Assembly: GCA_025656455.1 (NCBI GenBank)
Contig: JAHXHS010000007.1
Span: forward strand, 1-64,000
Source of the DNA: Candidatus Thiodiazotropha sp. (ex Epidulcina cf. delphinae)
Lineage (GTDB): Bacteria > Pseudomonadota > Gammaproteobacteria > Chromatiales > Chromatiaceae
Length of the DNA stretch: 64,000 nt
Direction: 5' to 3'
Below, piece after piece: positions 9,114 through 18,001 of the stretch. The first letter of the stretch is position 1; the number at the start of each line of letters is the position of its first letter. The position numbers were made by a program, and so were the translations under genes. The notes beneath the pieces are model-generated. The model saw nothing but the letters and a program-made list of their open reading frames with translations, did not search any database and had not been told where the DNA came from.

Positions 9114-11223
9114 GTCGCACGACTCTGGTGCAACATCAATCGACTGGGGAGGCACAATGGCGTTGCTGCTGGTTGTATCGGCCGCAATGATTCGCTATCT
9201 GCTGACCGCGGGCATGCCGCTGATCGCCCATGCCCAAGGAACCTTCGACGATGCCCTGTTCATCCGTTTGGCGGATAGTTTGACCGCAGGGGAGTGGCTG
9301 GGTGAATACGATAAGCTGACCCTGGTCAAGGCTCCTCTCTATCCCCTGTTCATTGCCGCAAACTATTTTATGGGTTTCCAGTTCAAGGCGATGGAGCACC
9401 TGCTCTATATTCTGGCCTGCGTGGTTTTCTATTTTGCGCTGCTGAGAACCTCGGTGAACCGCTATCTGGCGTTAGCGCCTTTCCTGCTGTTGCTGTTCAG
9501 TCCCTATTACCATAGCAGTGTCGAGCGCGGTTGGTTCTATACCGCACTGACCCTTTTGGTCGTTACGGGTATGTTCTATCTCACCTCTCTGCGTATGGTG
9601 TCAGGCGTGATCGGGCGCCGCCACTCGTTACTGTTAGGCTTGGGACTGGCCACTCTCTATCTATCGCGGGAAGAGATGATTTGGCTCTACCCGCTCCTCA
9701 TGGTCGCCTTTATCCTGCTGTTTTATCGGGCCGACAGGCGCGGTATGGTCGTGCAAATGGGCAAAACCCTGCCTTTGGTCCTGCTGGGGGCGGCATTGCC
9801 TGTGCTAGTGGTGATGAGCGTGAATTATTACAATTATGGTCTATTCGGTGTCACGGATGCCTCATCCAGGCAATTCACCTCGGCCATGAAAACGATAAAG
9901 CGTGTGCGCTCCGGTGCGGAGATACCTTTCGTCGATGTCAGCCAGGATGCACTGCACGAGATGTATAGGGTAAGCCCTACCCTGTCGGGTCTGGAGCCCT
10001 ACTTGAGTGGGGATATCGGTGAACAATGGAGCAAACTCATGTGTCGCAGGGAAGCGTCGGCATGTGGGGAGATCGGCGGCGGGTATTTTTTCTGGGCGTT
10101 GCGAGACGCGGTGGAGGCGAGTGGCGGTTTTCAGCACTACCCAGAGACGCAGAAGATCTTCTCAAACATTCACGACGAACTGAATGAGGCATGCAACAAC
10201 AAGCGGTTGGACTGTTCGCGTGGTGTCTGGCCGGTCCGTTATCCCATTCGCTTGAACAGGGTGGATGACTATCTTGCGAAGTTACCCAGATTTGTCGCTT
10301 ATATGGTGACGGGTCTGCATGGCCGCCTGTCTGGTAACGGTCCCTCCATGGGACCACAGGAGCAACTCGATACGATCAGGCGGCTCTCCAATACGGTCCT
10401 GCTTTCCCGGTTATCTCAGACCTTCACTCTCTCTGGCTGGCTGATTTCAGATGATCCTGACAAATACCTGGCCATTGTCCCGACGGAGCAGAGAAACTAT
10501 TCCGCCAGATTCAGCTTAAAAAAAAGTCCGGATTTACCGCGCCATTTCCCACATAACGCCTATGCCGGTATCTCGAGATTTACCACCCAGGGACAGTGTG
10601 AAAACGGTCATTGCGAGTTATTGGTCATGTCCGGCTCACAGCGGATACGGGTGGATCAGTCGAAGATCAAACCAGGTCAGGGTCTGCAGATCGATGGCTT
10701 GCATCTGCATATAGATTCTATTGTGAAGGAGAGTATTGACCCTCCGTTGCCCGATTTCACTATTTGGAAGACCGAGACCTTTAAAAAGATCGGCCAGGCC
10801 TATAATACCGTCCTGATCTATTTGACCGTGATTGCATCGGTTATTTTTCTCTATGCGCTTTTCGCCCTGCTGTATCGGGGATACAGGAGTCTGTTGTTCG
10901 GTGTGGCCTTGATGAGCCTGTTCGCGGTTGGCGGGCGTCTCGCGGTATTGGCGCTGTTTGACGATTTCACCCAAAGTCCGGTTGTCGGCCAACTCCGTCA
11001 CTTCCTTCCGGTAATGCCGTTTCTGCTAATGTTCATCGGGCTGAACTTCCTGATGCTGTTCGATCTTATTCCCGGCCTTAAGCAGATAGACCATATCCGG
11101 AGAGCGGAGCAGGAGGATGAGGCACTAGGGTCGTCGGCTGAGCGTACAGATTCGGTTGATATTAAACCGGATGAACGATCTCATAAGGAAGCCACCCCGG
11201 CATCACTGCCGGCGGCCCGCTGA
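9100..11223 (+). CDS. polytopic membrane protein, probable GT-C-type glycosyltransferase
   Basis: A 707-residue protein with many TM helices. Near the N-terminus is an acidic luminal loop (TFDDALFIRLADSL, residues about 48-61) followed by KAPLYPLFI, the arrangement seen in GT39/ArnT-like GT-C enzymes, where an Asp in the first periplasmic loop is catalytic. A soluble segment spans about residues 260-560, then four more TM helices and a charged cytoplasmic tail. It overlaps the upstream YfhO-like gene by 14 bp and the two are probably co-translated. The lipid-phosphate sugar donor is unknown. GT-C membership is inferred from topology and motif position only. Confidence 0.6.
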   Translation: MYRAESHDSGATSIDWGGTMALLLVVSAAMIRYLLTAGMPLIAHAQGTFDDALFIRLADSLTAGEWLGEYDKLTLVKAPLYPLFIAANYFMGFQFKAMEHLLYILACVVFYFALLRTSVNRYLALAPFLLLLFSPYYHSSVERGWFYTALTLLVVTGMFYLTSLRMVSGVIGRRHSLLLGLGLATLYLSREEMIWLYPLLMVAFILLFYRADRRGMVVQMGKTLPLVLLGAALPVLVVMSVNYYNYGLFGVTDASSRQFTSAMKTIKRVRSGAEIPFVDVSQDALHEMYRVSPTLSGLEPYLSGDIGEQWSKLMCRREASACGEIGGGYFFWALRDAVEASGGFQHYPETQKIFSNIHDELNEACNNKRLDCSRGVWPVRYPIRLNRVDDYLAKLPRFVAYMVTGLHGRLSGNGPSMGPQEQLDTIRRLSNTVLLSRLSQTFTLSGWLISDDPDKYLAIVPTEQRNYSARFSLKKSPDLPRHFPHNAYAGISRFTTQGQCENGHCELLVMSGSQRIRVDQSKIKPGQGLQIDGLHLHIDSIVKESIDPPLPDFTIWKTETFKKIGQAYNTVLIYLTVIASVIFLYALFALLYRGYRSLLFGVALMSLFAVGGRLAVLALFDDFTQSPVVGQLRHFLPVMPFLLMFIGLNFLMLFDLIPGLKQIDHIRRAEQEDEALGSSAERTDSVDIKPDERSHKEATPASLPAAR

Positions 11224-11319
11224 GATATCCCTCGAGAATCTCTTGGAAAGGCTTGAAGTGGTTGTGCTTTTTAAGTTTAACTCCGACAATAGGCATTTGT
11301 TCAATTGCGGAATTTTCCC

Positions 11320-11967
11320 ATGGTGAAACATAACAGAGGGCCGTTGGTGGAAAACGGCATAGTGGTTGGTAATACAACGGACAAGTATGAGTCCGCAAAT
11401 CCCATAACCCGCTTCCTGACCGGCAACTTCTGCCGTGCCGTGGGTGAGCTTGCGGCACGGATAGCGCCGGAGGATATCTTTGAGGTGGGATGTGGTGAAG
11501 GGCATGTGACAAAGGTGCTGCTTGAGCGAACGGAGGCAAAAATCCGTGCAGTGGATATTTCCGAAACCATACTCGATATCGCCAGGGGTAATGTGAATTC
11601 TCCCCGGGCCGCGTTTGCATGTAAGAATATCTACGCTATCGATAGCGCCACCGAACATGCCGGATTGGTTGTCTGCTGCGAGGTGCTGGAGCATCTGGAT
11701 GATCCGCAACGCGGCCTGAAGATTCTTGCCGATCTCGCCAAACCCTATGCCATCCTGAGTGTTCCCAGAGAGCCGCTGTGGCGGGTGTTGAACATGGTCC
11801 GTGGGGCCTATTGGAAGGATCTGGGGAATACTCCCGGACACCTGCAGCATTGGTCCAGAGGGGAATTTATCCGCTTCGTATCACAGGAGTTCGAGGTAAT
11901 GGAGACCCGCTCAGTGTTGCCTTGGACAGTTCTTCTTGCACGTTCGAGATCCGCAGAGGCGATCTAA
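11320..11967 (+). CDS. class I SAM-dependent methyltransferase
   Basis: A soluble methyltransferase of 215 residues. Motif I is FEVGCGEGHV at about residues 48-57, followed by the acidic post-I strand end AVDIS and a GLVVCCEVLEHLDDP motif typical of UbiE/Methyltransf_11-type folds. The frame opens at a TTG (11305), but the ATG at 11320 gives a better N-terminus. It lies about 100 bp after the polytopic membrane protein and probably belongs to the same envelope-glycan unit. The substrate (sugar, lipid or polyprenyl-linked glycan) cannot be read from the sequence. Confidence 0.8.
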   Translation: MVKHNRGPLVENGIVVGNTTDKYESANPITRFLTGNFCRAVGELAARIAPEDIFEVGCGEGHVTKVLLERTEAKIRAVDISETILDIARGNVNSPRAAFACKNIYAIDSATEHAGLVVCCEVLEHLDDPQRGLKILADLAKPYAILSVPREPLWRVLNMVRGAYWKDLGNTPGHLQHWSRGEFIRFVSQEFEVMETRSVLPWTVLLARSRSAEAI

Positions 11968-12170
11968 CTCGGCACGATCATCATGTTCCCGGGTGAAACA
12001 TCCGGGCTAGCAGATACAATTGACTCAGTTCGGGGCATGCTGCAATCATCACATGGTTCATAAACGTCAGCACTTGAATCAGTTTTCAGTTTATGGATGC
12101 GCTGGAGCATTTTTTGAGTTTGAGGGGCGTAAGCTCAAGCCATGAGCAAGCTCTGCTCTCAAGTCCGTCT

Positions 12171-12189
12171 GGTGAGAAATGCGGGTTAG
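12171..12189. repeat. solo right end of family B element
   Basis: GGTGAGAAATGCGGGTTAG matches the right terminus of the element at 826-1078 with CTAG changed to TTAG. No matching left end or interior is visible nearby, so this is a remnant. The 262-bp gap around it (11968-12229) holds only this and a short CCCGG/CCGGG hairpin near 11982-12000. Confidence 0.55.
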
Positions 12190-12229
12190 GGTCAGGATAA
12201 CCTGATTAACGGTGTGGACTCTGCAATTT

Positions 12230-14107
12230 TCAGGCTGAGGCCTGTTCCGAACTTTCTTGTTGGCTCTGAAATTGATCATGTTCAGGGACCAGCAGATTGA
12301 GTTGTTGTGTCAATCGTTCCGTGTCGATCGATTCGCATGCCTCAGACATCTCCTCCAGGGTATCGGTCAGCCACTGCCAATCCACCTGGCGATGGCGGGC
12401 CAGAAAAACCTTCTCGTGGGCGGTTTTTTCAAGTTGCTCCTTTTCGTGGAACAACTCCTCATAGAGTTTTTCGCCGGGACGCAGGCCGATGTATTCGATC
12501 TGGATATCCGCGCCGGGGGTTCTGCCCGAGAGATGGATCATCTGCTCCGCCAGGTAGCTGATCTTGACCGGTTCCCCCATGTCCAGGACAAAAATCTCGC
12601 CGCCCAGGCCCAGGACCACGGTCTGCATAATCAGCTGGCAGGCCTCGGAGATGGTCATAAAGTAGCGCTCCATGCGCGGATCCGTCACGGTGACCGGTCC
12701 GCCCGCCCCGATCTGTTTGCGAAACAGGGGGATCACGCTGCCGGCGGAATCCAGCACATTGCCGAAGCGCACGGTAATGAAGTTTGTCTTGGAGTGGGCA
12801 TTCAGGTTCTGACAAAGGATCTCGGCTGCCCGTTTGCTCGCCCCCATCACATTGGCCGGGTTCACCGCCTTGTCGGTGGAGACCAACACAAATACCCCGC
12901 AGCCGAAACGGTCAGCTGTCTGCGCCACATTGCGGGTGCCCAGGACATTGTTGCGCACCGCCTGGCGCAAGCGGTTTTCCAGCATCGGCACATGCTTGTA
13001 AGCGGCGGCGTGAAACACCACTTGCGGTTGAAACCGGGCAAACATGTTTTCCACGTAGGGCTGGTCGGTGATGTCGCCGAGATGACACTCCAGGGGTAGA
13101 TCGGGAAATGTCTTGAGCAGCTCCATTTCGATGGCGTAGAGATTGAACTCGCTGTTTTCCAACAATACCAGGCGGGCAGGCTTCAAACCGGCCAGTTGGC
13201 GGCAGAGTTCAGAGCCGATCGAACCGCCGGCGCCGGTCACCAGGATGGTCTTGCCCGAGAGCGCCGCGTCGATGGCCTGCCAGTCGAGGGAGACAGGATT
13301 GCGCCCCAACAGGTCTTCGATGGAGACGGTGCGCAGGTGATTGATCTGGACATTGCCTGACATCAGATCATTCAATTGCGGCACGGACCTGAACGGCACA
13401 TCCGCCGCTTCGCACAACTCGACGACCCGCCGCATCTGTTCCGAGGAGGCGGAAGGGATCGCCAGCATGATGATATCGATGGCGAGCCTCTCGGTCAGGT
13501 CCGGAATGGCCTCGCAGGTGCCGGCCACGGGGATGCCGTGAATCTCCCTGCCCTGGCGGCGCAGTTTGTCATCGACGAAGGCCACCGGACGGTAGTCGCC
13601 CCGGCGGTTGCGCAGGATATCCCGGGCCAGCATCTCGCCGGCCTGTCCCGATCCCACGATAAGAACCCGCTGGCTCGGGGTGAGATCCAGATGGTGGTCC
13701 TTCAACCAGCGGTAGATCAGGCGTGGCCCGCTCAGCAGCATCACCAACAGGATCGCGTAGATGACAGGCACCGAGCGTGGAACGCCCCCGGCCCGGGTAA
13801 AGACGAACAGCAGCGCCACACTGACCATCGTGCCGACCAGCACCGCCTTGAGGATGCGGAGGATGTCCGGCAGCGAGGCAAAGCGCCAGATGCCACGATA
13901 GAGGCCGAACAGGAGAAAGGCGGTGAGCTGAATCGGCAGCACGAACAGCAAGGCCAGCAAGGCATCCTGGTAATACGAGGCGGGGAGAACTTCCAGATTG
14001 TAGCGAAACCAGAATGCCAGGAACCAGGCGATGGGCACCATCAACACATCGTGCCCAAGCGCTACCGCTTGAGAGCGCAAATGGCGAGGTATGAGTTGTC
14101 TGCTCAT
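12230..14107 (-). CDS. CapD/WbpM/PglF-type UDP-sugar 4,6-dehydratase
   Basis: A 625-residue membrane-anchored nucleotide-sugar dehydratase of the WbpM/PglF/CapD group, which converts UDP-GlcNAc to a 4-keto-6-deoxy sugar for O-antigen or capsule synthesis. Four TM helices occupy residues about 15-125. A first Rossmann-like domain (RVLIVGSGQAGEML) and a second extended SDR domain with NAD motif ILVTGAGGSIGSE (about 285-297) follow. The FHAAAYKHVPMLE block and the STDKAVNP motif, with Met-Lys in place of Tyr-x3-Lys as in this family, support the call. A cloverleaf element ends 10 bp upstream of the ATG and its terminal CTAG forms part of the Shine-Dalgarno CTAGGAG. Confidence 0.9.
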   Translation of the reverse strand: MSRQLIPRHLRSQAVALGHDVLMVPIAWFLAFWFRYNLEVLPASYYQDALLALLFVLPIQLTAFLLFGLYRGIWRFASLPDILRILKAVLVGTMVSVALLFVFTRAGGVPRSVPVIYAILLVMLLSGPRLIYRWLKDHHLDLTPSQRVLIVGSGQAGEMLARDILRNRRGDYRPVAFVDDKLRRQGREIHGIPVAGTCEAIPDLTERLAIDIIMLAIPSASSEQMRRVVELCEAADVPFRSVPQLNDLMSGNVQINHLRTVSIEDLLGRNPVSLDWQAIDAALSGKTILVTGAGGSIGSELCRQLAGLKPARLVLLENSEFNLYAIEMELLKTFPDLPLECHLGDITDQPYVENMFARFQPQVVFHAAAYKHVPMLENRLRQAVRNNVLGTRNVAQTADRFGCGVFVLVSTDKAVNPANVMGASKRAAEILCQNLNAHSKTNFITVRFGNVLDSAGSVIPLFRKQIGAGGPVTVTDPRMERYFMTISEACQLIMQTVVLGLGGEIFVLDMGEPVKISYLAEQMIHLSGRTPGADIQIEYIGLRPGEKLYEELFHEKEQLEKTAHEKVFLARHRQVDWQWLTDTLEEMSEACESIDTERLTQQLNLLVPEHDQFQSQQESSEQASA

Positions 14108-14117
14108 TCAGGCACTC

Positions 14118-14433
14118 CTAGTGTAGTGTCCTATACTGTTTGACGTTTTCAGCGTGACGAGAAGCCATTAGCCGCGCCCCGCAGGAAGTGCCCTTGGGGT
14201 GCTAGGCGCGTTGCGCGGGGAATGGCGCGCCCTTTCCAAGCAACGCAACAACGCGGATGATGGCTTCTCGTCGCGCCCGAAGGGAGGCCCACAAATGACT
14301 CAATCCTGCGTTGCAACCCTTGTTAATGGGGCAACCATTGACTGCGGGCTGCGCCATTCCCGGCGAGGCATGCCTTGTGGCTAACGCCTTCCTGGCCCGC
14401 TGAATGTTACAGTATCTATGACGAGGTACACTA
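14118..14433. repeat. cloverleaf element, degenerate copy (family A)
   Basis: The terminus at 14118-14152 (CTAGTGTAGTGTCCTATACT and on) is identical to the right end of the intact copy at 17693-17962, so this copy lies in the opposite orientation. The second hairpin (GACGAGAAGCCAT with its complement near 14260-14275), the 8-nt linker CCGAAGGG and one arm of the first hairpin are present. The other arm and the far terminus have decayed; a weak match to the outer arm ends near 14433. It starts in the Shine-Dalgarno of the CapD-type gene. Confidence 0.8.
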
Positions 14434-14440
14434 ACATATC

Positions 14441-14625
14441 GGGTTAATATGAATGGCGCTTACTTAAGGTGAATATGCCTGGATCTTACTCGTCATTCCA
14501 GTAATCGCGTCATTCCGGCGAATGCCGGAACCCAGGGAAATGACGCCTGTTGGTGATTCTGGATCCCGGCATTCGCCGGGATGACGGTGGTTTTGATCTT
14601 AAGTAAGTGCCATTCGGGTTAATAT
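14441..14625. mobile_element. small TIR element with 10-bp direct repeats
   Basis: A 165-bp element (14451-14615) has 20-bp terminal inverted repeats, GAATGGCGCTTACTTAAGGT against GAATGGCACTTACTTAAGAT (18/20). It is flanked by the direct repeat GGGTTAATAT at 14441-14450 and 14616-14625, which looks like a target-site duplication. The core (14508-14586) is a CGTCATTCCGGC...GCCGGGATGACG palindrome also found at 26072-26142. It has no coding capacity. A duplication of this size is compatible with IS4-like transposases, which is inference. Confidence 0.8.
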
Positions 14626-14754
14626 CTTGTTGTTTCCCTTATTTGGGTTCGTCTCTGGGCCGGGTGGGTTATACTGCATCCGACACCACCGGTGTCGATC
14701 CGCGAACACGCCCTGTAACAGCATAAAGCGCGTAGCCAACTTGAAGTCAGTCGC

Positions 14755-16482
14755 ATGCAGCCATCAGACTTAGCCCAGTCCCCGAGCCGTCCCCATCAGA
14801 CAGGGGTGCTCGCATTCCTGCGGGAGAGCGATCGCCTGTCGCCACAGGATCATGCCCGCGCCGAGGGCTTCGTGCGGGACACGGGCGAGGGCGAGGCCGA
14901 GACATTGATCCACATGGGGTTGATATCGGAACCGGACCTGGCCAAGACCCTGTCTGAGATCTATGCCCTGCCGATGGTTGCGGATGCGGGTGAATACCCG
15001 GACGAACCGGTGCATTCCCAGGCGATCGCCTTTCGCTATTTGAAAGCGATGAAGGCCATCCCCCTGGCCATGGAAGAGAGCCGGGTGGTGGTGGCGGTGG
15101 CCGATCCCGGTCAGGTATCCATTGCCGATGCCATGCGCTTGGCGACCGACGCCGAGGTGAGTCTCAAGGTGGGCCGGTTTTCCGACATCGAGTCCGCGCT
15201 GGAGCGGGTCTACGGCGCCGGAAGAAGCGTGATGGGCGAGATCGTCGATGGACTCGGCGCAGAGGAGGAGGTTGAGGAGAGTATCGAGCACTTGAAAGAT
15301 CTGGCCAGCGAAGCGCCGATCATCCGTCTGGTCAACCATATCCTGCAGCGGGCGGTGGAATCGGGGGCCTCGGATGTGCATATCGAACCCTTTGAAGAGA
15401 CCCTGATGGTGCGCTATCGCATCGACGGCATCCTCACCGAATCGGAGTCTCCGCCGTCCCGCTCCACAGCGGCTATCATCTCCAGGATCAAGATCATGGC
15501 CAAGCTCAATATCGCCGAACAGCGGGTGCCCCAGGATGGCCGCATCTCGGTGAAGATCCAGGGCAACGAACTGGAACTACGCGTCTCCACGGTGCCCACC
15601 CTGTACGGTGAGAGCCTGGTGATCCGTTTGCTGAACAAAAAGAGCATCAGCTTTGAATTCGACAGCCTGGGTTTCGGCGATGTCTCCCTGGCGCGGCTGC
15701 AGCAGTCCCTGCAGCAGCCCAACGGCATCATCCTGGTGACCGGTCCCACCGGCAGCGGTAAGAGCACTACCCTCTATACCGCCCTCAGCCAGCTCAATAA
15801 ACCAGGGGTTAAGATCATCACCGTGGAAGACCCGGTGGAGTACAAGCTGGAGGGGATCAACCAGATACAGGTCAAGCCGCAAGTGGGGATGGACTTTGCC
15901 AATGCCCTGCGCGCCATCGTGCGCCAGGATCCGGACATCATCATGGTGGGTGAGATGCGTGACGCGGAGACCGTGCGCATTGCGGTGCAGGCCGCCCTTA
16001 CCGGCCATCTGGTGCTTTCCACCCTGCATACCAACGATGCGGCGGGCACGGTCAGCCGGTTGCTGGACATGGGGGTCGAGCCCTATCTATTGGCCTCCAC
16101 CGTGAATGCCGTGGTGGCCCAACGGCTGGCGCGGCGTCTCTGCTTGCACTGCAAGCAGCCATACCTGGCGGATGAGGCGCTTGCCCGGCGTTTTGTCCAG
16201 GCGGGATTGGCCGCCGAGGGGGAAGCCGTGCGGCTCTACCGGCCTGTCGGGTGCGACGCCTGTTCGCACACCGGGTTTAGCGGGCGTATGAATATCGCGG
16301 AAGTCCTGTTGATATCCGAGGCGATACGCCAGCAGGTGATCGGGCATGCCCCGGCCTCGACGATCCAGCAGCTGGCCGTGCGGGAAGGCATGGATACCAT
16401 GTATCGGGACGGACTGGCCAAGGTGCGCAAAGGGCTCACCTCCTTTGAGGAGCTGATGCGGGTCAGCGAAGAGGACGCGTAA
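14755..16482 (+). CDS. gspE: type II secretion ATPase GspE
   Basis: Cytoplasmic hexameric ATPase that powers pseudopilus assembly in the type II secretion system. At 575 residues it has an N-terminal GspE/MshE domain, a Walker A motif GPTGSGKST at about 330, an Asp box and Walker B (DPDIIMVGEMRD, about 393), the His box (LVLSTLHTNDA), and the four-cysteine zinc site CLHC (about 463) to CDAC (about 500). The stop overlaps the gspF start by 1 bp (TAATG). The gene is preceded by 650 bp of repeat elements, so the cluster promoter must lie close to the start or within the repeats. Confidence 0.96.
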   Translation: MQPSDLAQSPSRPHQTGVLAFLRESDRLSPQDHARAEGFVRDTGEGEAETLIHMGLISEPDLAKTLSEIYALPMVADAGEYPDEPVHSQAIAFRYLKAMKAIPLAMEESRVVVAVADPGQVSIADAMRLATDAEVSLKVGRFSDIESALERVYGAGRSVMGEIVDGLGAEEEVEESIEHLKDLASEAPIIRLVNHILQRAVESGASDVHIEPFEETLMVRYRIDGILTESESPPSRSTAAIISRIKIMAKLNIAEQRVPQDGRISVKIQGNELELRVSTVPTLYGESLVIRLLNKKSISFEFDSLGFGDVSLARLQQSLQQPNGIILVTGPTGSGKSTTLYTALSQLNKPGVKIITVEDPVEYKLEGINQIQVKPQVGMDFANALRAIVRQDPDIIMVGEMRDAETVRIAVQAALTGHLVLSTLHTNDAAGTVSRLLDMGVEPYLLASTVNAVVAQRLARRLCLHCKQPYLADEALARRFVQAGLAAEGEAVRLYRPVGCDACSHTGFSGRMNIAEVLLISEAIRQQVIGHAPASTIQQLAVREGMDTMYRDGLAKVRKGLTSFEELMRVSEEDA

Positions 16483-17696
16483 TGGCGCTATTTCTCTACA
16501 AGGCCAGTGGTGCGAACGGAGAGGTGCAGCAGGGCGAAATGGAGGCGGAAGATACCAGGCAGGTGATCATCGAGTTGCAGCGGGAGCAGCTGATCCCGCT
16601 GCAAGTGAAGCGCGTGACCGGCCTGCGCGGCCTATTGCGCTACGGCGCCGCTTCTCGCAGTAAGATAGGCCAGAAACAGATCCTCTCTTTCGCCAAGGAG
16701 CTTGCGACCCTGTTGAAGGCGGGGTTGCCCCTGGAGGGGGCGCTGTCGCTGATGGCGAGGTTGAGCAGCGACGAAGCGGTGAGCGAGGTGATCGATTCTC
16801 TCAACGAGTCGATCAAAGGCGGCGCCAGCTTCTCCCGGGCGCTGGAAAAGCATAGGGATCTCTTTCCGCGGCTGTTTGTGAGCATGATCAAGGCCGGGGA
16901 GGCCGGCGGCATGCTCAGCGAGGCCCTGGAACGGATCACGGAATACATGGAGCGCGCCCAGGAACTGAAGGAGAGTGTGCGTTCGGCGTTGATCTATCCG
17001 ACCATTCTGTTGCTGGTCGCGGCGATTTCGGTGATGGTTCTGCTGGTGTTCGTGGTCCCTCAGTTCAGCCAGATGTTCCAGGATATGGGGCGGGAACTTC
17101 CCTTGCCGACCCAGGTCGTACTCGCGGCAGGGGATTTTCTCAAGCAGTATTGGTGGTTGCTGCTGGCCGGCCTGTTCCTCGCCATAGCCCTGTTCCGCGT
17201 CTGGTTGGAGAGAGCGGACAACCAGTATCGCTGGGATCGATGGTTGCTGACGCTGCCGCTGGCGGGGGAGTTGCTGCTGAAAGTGGAGACCGCCCGGCTC
17301 TCTCGCACCCTCTCCTCCCTGTTGCACAACGGCCTGACCCTGCTGAGCGCCGTTACCCTGTCACAGGAGGTGCTCAACAATCGTTACATTGCCCGGGGCG
17401 TCGAACAGGCGGCGCAGAAACTCAAGCAGGGCAAGGGTCTGTCCGCCCCTCTGATAGAGCAGAAGGTTCTGCCGGAACTGGCCATTCGCATGCTCCAGGT
17501 CGGCGAAGAGTCAGGTGATATCGGCACCATGCTGGCCGATGTGGCGGATGTCTACGACCGTGAGGTGCGAGAGACGGTGCAGCGCCTGCTGACTTTGGTG
17601 GAGCCGGTGCTGATCGTGGGCCTTGGGCTGATTATTGCGGGTATAATCATCTCTATCTTACTGGCGATGCTAAGCGTCAATGATCTGGCATTTTAG
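16482..17696 (+). CDS. gspF: type II secretion inner-membrane platform protein GspF
   Basis: Inner-membrane platform protein that links the GspE ATPase to pseudopilin assembly. It has 404 residues, with two T2SSF domains (about 70-190 and 270-395) separated by TM helices near 170-190 and 220-240 and a final TM at 370-395. The KAGLPLEGALSLMA and HNGLTLLSAV repeats are typical. It is translationally coupled to gspE by TAATG. The stop codon TAG is part of the left end (TTAG) of a cloverleaf element, which separates gspF from gspG. Confidence 0.96.
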   Translation: MALFLYKASGANGEVQQGEMEAEDTRQVIIELQREQLIPLQVKRVTGLRGLLRYGAASRSKIGQKQILSFAKELATLLKAGLPLEGALSLMARLSSDEAVSEVIDSLNESIKGGASFSRALEKHRDLFPRLFVSMIKAGEAGGMLSEALERITEYMERAQELKESVRSALIYPTILLLVAAISVMVLLVFVVPQFSQMFQDMGRELPLPTQVVLAAGDFLKQYWWLLLAGLFLAIALFRVWLERADNQYRWDRWLLTLPLAGELLLKVETARLSRTLSSLLHNGLTLLSAVTLSQEVLNNRYIARGVEQAAQKLKQGKGLSAPLIEQKVLPELAIRMLQVGEESGDIGTMLADVADVYDREVRETVQRLLTLVEPVLIVGLGLIIAGIIISILLAMLSVNDLAF

Positions 17697-17962
17697 TGTA
17701 GTGTCCTATACTGTTTGACGTTTTCAGAGGCCCACAAATGACTCAAGTCAAGGCGCAGCCCGCAGTCAATGGTTGCCCCATTAACAAGGGCTGCAACGCA
17801 GGATTGAGTCATTTGTGGGCCTCCCTCCGGGCGCGACGAGAAGCCATCATCCGCGTTGTTGCGTTGCTTGGAAAGGGCGCGCCATTCCCTGCACAACGCG
17901 CCTAGCGGCTGATGGCTTCTCGTCACGCTGAAAACGTCAAACAGTATAGGACACTACACTAG
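17693..17962. repeat. cloverleaf element, intact copy (family A)
   Basis: A 270-bp non-coding element. The outer arms of 35 bp (17693-17727 and 17928-17962) pair at 34/35. The first hairpin arms AGGCCCACAAATGACTCAA (17728-17746) and its complement (17804-17822) pair at 19/19. The linker is CCCTCCGG (17823-17830). The second hairpin arms (17831-17849 and 17910-17928) pair at 18/19. The hairpins abut the outer arms without spacers, giving a three-way junction. Both ends are YTAG. It interrupts the gsp cluster between gspF and gspG. Confidence 0.92.
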
Positions 17963-18001
17963 TGCTTACCCGGAACCCCGTCCGTTGATGAAGAGAAACC
18001 G

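Noticed and set aside
12257..13099. 280-codon open frame antisense to the CapD/WbpM-type gene
   Set aside because: It arises from codon bias of the sense gene, which has full SDR motifs.
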